This document shows positions 19,917-23,834 of a stretch of DNA of 23,834 bases, piece by piece (position 1 is the stretch's first letter; every line of letters begins with the position of its first letter). A model generated the notes under the pieces. The model worked only from the letters and a program-made list of their open reading frames with translations, searched no databases and was not told the origin of the DNA. The stretch covers positions 70,162 through 93,995 of the forward strand of contig BMAT01005247.1 in NCBI GenBank assembly GCA_019649035.1, given 5' to 3'. The DNA is from Elysia marginata (taxonomy: Eukaryota > Mollusca > Gastropoda > Plakobranchidae). The translations under genes were made by a program, and so were the position numbers.

Positions 19917-20232
19917 GTGAACAAAAGTGAACAAAAGAAACCTTGACGTTTCACGAAGATACTCTTCGCCTTTTGTTGTTCTGACCTCACTTCGTTAATA
20001 CAGAAAATTTGAGGTCTTACCAATCTTTATACTTACCAGGCATACAAACAAGCCAACATCCTTAATCACCAAACCAATATATTTTTCTCTTATCGAAACT
20101 AAATCGAAATGTCTGCTCCTGTTTTAATCATCAGTCGAGGCAATAAAATTGTCAGAGATTCGTGGAGCCAGTCTCAGACGGACAACATATTCTGCTAGGC
20201 AAGACATTAACGACTTAAATAGATTAATGTCT
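19917..20232 (-). mobile_element. Multi-hairpin repeat fragment, possibly Penelope-like
   Basis: Four perfect short inverted words occur in one segment: AGACATTAA (20202-20210) with TTAATGTCT (20224-20232), GACCTCA (19983-19989) with TGAGGTC (20010-20016), CGAAGA (19954-19959) with TCTTCG (19963-19968) around TAC, and GAAAC (19937-19941) with GTTTC (19948-19952). On the minus strand the last part reads GAAGAGTATCTTCGTGAAAC. Its end, CGTGAAAC, is shared with the hammerhead-like motif at 9927-9980, and CTGATGA occurs at 20130-20124. The segment ends in two perfect copies of GTGAACAAAA on plus (19917-19936). No reverse transcriptase or GIY-YIG frame is present. The class is an inference from the shared motif. 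Confidence 0.35.
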
Positions 20233-20779
20233 GGTGTGAGGAGATCGGTGCTTTCCCTTGAGCTTTAGTAAAGCCTCCGGTCACGTTAATACCTGATCAT
20301 GATCTGAAGTACTGAAGTCAACTGTTACAGAAAGCTTGTAGCGGTAAGATAGGTAGTTGAGACATACCTACCTCCAAGCCCACACTCTAACATTTCCAGT
20401 ATTGTGTAGAAAAGAAATATTCACCATGAGCAAACTGAGTACATATTTGAGGCAATCATATGCCTTGAGCCTACAAACATTACTCAAGCAGCTTGTCAAG
20501 TTTTTACATCCTCTTACTATCTCAAATCGACACAGTCGATTTTAAAAAGATGGGGGGCAAATGTATAAACCAAAGTAATCACCTATTCAAAGTACAGAAA
20601 GCAGACTTCTAGTCCAATTATGAATAGAAGGCGTGTAGAAATACAGCTTGAAACAAATGGTGTATACTTTAGCATAGTTGTCAGGACAAACCTATAAAAT
20701 GTTAATTTGAACTGTGTTGTGGTTGGAAGAGAAGTATGGATAAGAGAAAAAATGATGGCATAGTCATTAAACATGTTTT
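20233..20779. other. Non-coding DNA, nothing recognised
   Basis: The plus-strand frame 20357-20545 (62 codons) has plain complexity and no family match that I can name. No repeats were found. Confidence 0.4.
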
Positions 20780-21110
20780 CAATAGTAAGTTACATATAAA
20801 GAGAAACAGATTAAAAAGAAATGCAAAAGAGAGAAAAACGTTGAGGCAGAGAATAGGGTATAATGCTGTAGAGAAGGAAAAGAGACAATCTGGCTGACAT
20901 AATATAGGCCTTATGAAATATAAGAGGCCTTAGAGATGAAAAGGAAATAAATAAGAGAAACAGATAGAGACATAGACAGAGAGACAAAGATGAGTGGTTA
21001 GAAACCCCCCCCCCCAGAAAATAGCAAGACGTAAGAACAAAAACTGATGGACGAACGGAATTTTGGAAAAGAGGCGAAAAAATTATATGGTAAGAGGAAA
21101 AAAAATAAGA
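20780..21110. other. Purine-rich tract with a C11 run
   Basis: The plus strand is dominated by AGAGA and GAAAAG words, with an isolated C11 homopolymer at 21005-21015. It resembles the purine tracts at 10500-11690 and 13130-13560. Confidence 0.65.
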
Positions 21111-22671
21111 AGCACATACAAGACTTCTCAAAATGTTCTTCGTTTGTCAGCAACATAAACCCAATTGTTGCCTAGGGCAACTGAGTTGCTCTGGGTTATC
21201 ATGAATGTTTTTCGTTTCTTTTTCAATTATTGACACCTACCCACAAGCGTATCTCTTTGATCGATGACTAAAAATATCACGATGAACTATATACGGCAAC
21301 CGAATGAGAAATAAACTCTTTCCTGACAATATAGACAATAAACATAAACATGGCAGATATACAAATATGTAAAAATACAGTTTACTCTTTAGCCAAATTG
21401 ATAAACTTAAAAAGAAAGTTGTGTAAATTTAAGTTGAAATATGATTACCTCTACATGCCTAAACCATTTTTACGATGTTGTCAAAGTTATTGGACTTGTT
21501 CGTGTACCAATGGGCAGTTGTATGTGTTTTGAAAATATTTAACTTAGAAAAGTAAAACCTTAAAACGAGTTTAATTATGGGCAACAAAAATATAACCATT
21601 CCCGATACTTCAAAAGCTGGTTTACTGAGAGTTAGCTAATATGCCTTGTAGGCCTAATGTGAAGGAATGAAATGGATAAAGAGATAGAATGGTTATTCTT
21701 TTTAGGCATCATGTACACAGGCGTGTATGTTACACGAATCGTTCTGTATTTTTTCGATAAAGTGGTACCGACAAAACAAGTATGAAGTTCCACGGAGTAT
21801 TGACTATAAAGCGCTTTCACATCTACCGTTTTGTACCAAGCCTGGACAAGTAAGGGGAAGAAGTGGAGAGAGTAAAACAGCAGTTATATTGGTCATTATT
21901 TGATTTGTTTTCAAATCCTCTTTATTTTTCGTATTATTTTTTTTCTTAAACCCAAACAGAAAGCAGTACAATTCTAAATTTAGGATTGGGCTTGTTTTAT
22001 AAAATTTCTTTTATTTTCCTTCAAGGAATGTTGGGAGCTTTCTGTTTTCTTACTTAGGATTTATCTACAGCGGTCTCCATCGTTTGACCTTTACCTAGGT
22101 TGCTTAAACTGTTTTAACAGTCCGTCTTTGTGGGTGGGAAGTAACTGCATTTCCAGTCTTATGAATACACATAAAGAGTCGTGCGGACTCTCTGTAATTT
22201 TTCTATGTACAAAATGATGTCAAATAACAGGTAAACATAAAGCTAATGCTGACAAGTTTCCACCTAATGGTATTTGTGTATGTGGGAAGTACTCATTGTT
22301 TGAACATGAGTACCCAACTTTTATTTTTGGTTCGGTAAGTATCACCTTGCCTGGTCTACTTAAACGTCATTTTTATTTTCACGCTTAACTTTGTAACTTT
22401 CTCTGGTACATTTTACATATCGAAATGATTGTATCACATTTCGGTTGTATCAACAAAATTATAACTATATATTTAATGAAACAGAAAATAAAGTAGTATC
22501 TACCTCATTATTTAATTCGATAAAGTGAATTCTCATGACCTGGTAAAATGCTTTTAGTTCATTCTTTCTCAATGACCCAATATACTATTAGAACGAATGT
22601 GACTTTATATCTTTTTGTGCATTGCATATTTTTGAAAAGAAAAGGTAAAGAATGAGATATCAAAGAATCTG
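21111..22671. other. Long AT-rich non-coding stretch, nothing recognised
   Basis: Only short frames and small palindromes are present, such as ACTGTTTTAACAGT near 22109-22122. No gene, RNA or repeat could be supported. Confidence 0.45.
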
Positions 22672-22739
22672 AAACTATAAACAATTCATAGAATTAAGAT
22701 ACAACAATGTATCTTTTTTCATTGTGTATTCTATAGTTT
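22672..22739. repeat. Small imperfect inverted repeat
   Basis: AAACTATA (22672-22679) pairs with TATAGTTT (22732-22739). Inside, AAGATACA (22696-22703) pairs with TGTATCTT (22708-22715) around ACAA. The intermediate bases pair poorly. It could be the core of an old foldback element or chance in AT-rich DNA. Confidence 0.35.
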
Positions 22740-22909
22740 TAAACATAAGTAAATGAAATGATTAATGAAGTAATAAGGGATAGAAGAAACATAAGATTTG
22801 AAATTATGAGATAATAAACTCCTCTATAAACATCTTGTTTGATATACTAGAACATACGTAATACTTATTAGGAAATCACTTAACATTAGTAGGTTACAAA
22901 GTAATAGAA

Positions 22910-23010
22910 AATCAAAAAGATAGAGAGACAGGCTGACAAACAATCTTGAAGAGAGGCAGAGAGTATGAGGGAGGGAAAGAGAGAGAAAAGGTTAAAACAG
23001 CGAGCGAGAC
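22910..23010. other. Short purine-rich tract
   Basis: GAGAGA, GAGGCAGAGAG and GGGAGGGAAAGAG words predominate on the plus strand. It probably has a simple-repeat origin. Confidence 0.6.
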
Positions 23011-23834
23011 GGGTGAAGAGACCATAGAATGCAAAGATAAACAGAAACTCAATGGAAGCACTTTTAGCTTTGATAGTAATACATAAAGCTGAGTAGGGTA
23101 AAGTTCAAATGCGTCCTTTTTTTCTTTAAAAAGGACATACATCGGTGTGAATAATGATGGAGATTAGCCTAAAATCTTAATGGTTGCCTCGGGTAAATCT
23201 AAAGTACTACGATGGAACCCAAGACTGAGTTATACTTTAAGTTAAGCTTAATCGAAGACAGTCAGCTTCATAATGAATAACAATAAGCTGCCTTTATCTT
23301 TTGCCCAAATATAGATCTACCTATATCCATCCACCTAAACATTTCGAGGCTGTGACAAAAATCGTGGTTCTTTTGTTTGTGATAATGGACAAAGTATAAT
23401 TATTAAGTGATAACATTACCATTACACTGCCTTTTTTGCTTAAAGTTTGTATCTTTTAAAAGCTTCTCCAAAGTGCATGCTGTAAGTTTAAACATAAAAG
23501 AATCTAAGGATGAAATGAAAAAAAAAACAACAGACATAATAATAATAAAGGTCTATGGGTTGCTTTGTGACAAAGGAAAACATGTTCAAGATCTTAACCG
23601 AAATAAAAAAAATGGATCAAACTGAAATATTATCTCTTAGTAAAGAACGCAAAATTGTCAAGTTAATAATTGTTTGACGACATAATCCTTTTAGACTGTA
23701 TTTCTGTGGCTATCTAAACAATACAAGTTTAGATTTAGTTCAAATACCATTCCAAAAGTCAAAAACTCTTAACTCGCGCAATGTTTGTACTGTTATTGTC
23801 TTTTGCTTTTAAGAAATAGCTACGCAAATCGAGG
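23011..23834. other. Non-coding DNA to the window end, nothing recognised
   Basis: AT-rich with scattered A runs. The plus-strand frame 23407-23625 (72 codons) is Lys- and Ile-rich from A-rich DNA and is not considered a gene. Confidence 0.45.

Noticed and set aside
20100..20132. CTGATGA on the minus strand as a hammerhead core
   Set aside because: The bases that follow contain ATTTCGATTT but no GAAA box with a closing stem II. It is kept only as part of the multi-hairpin fragment.

Overview
The window looks like non-coding DNA from an animal nuclear genome. It is AT-rich, full of di- and trinucleotide microsatellites and long purine or pyrimidine tracts, and carries decayed transposable elements of animal type. 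No bacterial signatures are present: there are no packed open frames, no operons, and no rRNA or tRNA genes. I found no convincing protein-coding exon of a host gene. The longest open frames are either translations of simple repeats or no longer than chance allows at this base composition. The repeat styles (a DD37D-type mariner relative, hammerhead-like motifs of the sort known from Penelope-like elements, and a LINE 3' end with a heptamer tail) would suit a marine invertebrate such as a mollusc. That placement is an inference and is weakly held.

Layout, left to right. 1-400 is a TTC microsatellite grading into pyrimidine-rich and tetranucleotide-like DNA. 1537-2262 (minus) is a broken transposase of the Tc1/mariner superfamily. 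2397-2650 holds two hammerhead-like motifs facing outward in opposite orientation. 3060-4240 is pyrimidine-rich, with a TCA repeat and a hairpin-plus-(TAAAA)n retroelement-like end at 3771-3830. 5085-5198 is an ACT microsatellite. 5413-5790 and 6205-6560 are two diverged copies of one dispersed repeat in the same orientation. 6731-6893 is AAT-rich. 9430-9760 is a CT-rich tract, and 9927-9980 (minus) is the best hammerhead-ribozyme-like motif in the window. 10500-11690 is strongly purine-rich. 12010-12060 (minus) is a LINE-type 3' end with heptamer tail repeats, and 12518-12548 is (CA)n. 13130-13560 is purine-rich. 13720-14095 and 14345-14655 are a second pair of diverged direct repeats. 17331-17557 is a nearly perfect palindrome that fits a TTAA-flanked foldback transposon. 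18170-18670 is CT-rich. 19917-20232 is a multi-hairpin repeat fragment. 20780-21110 and 22910-23010 are purine-rich.

The items most worth a second look are the 227-bp palindrome at 17331-17557 and the hammerhead-like motif at 9927-9980 (minus). The palindrome has 108-bp arms with 105 matching pairs, so it is much less decayed than anything else here. The hammerhead-like motif keeps the conserved core, a short stem III, a GUC cleavage triplet and a short stem I, although its stem II is damaged. The related motifs near 2420-2450 (minus) and 2600-2650 (plus) suggest that more than one self-cleaving retroelement remnant lies in this stretch.
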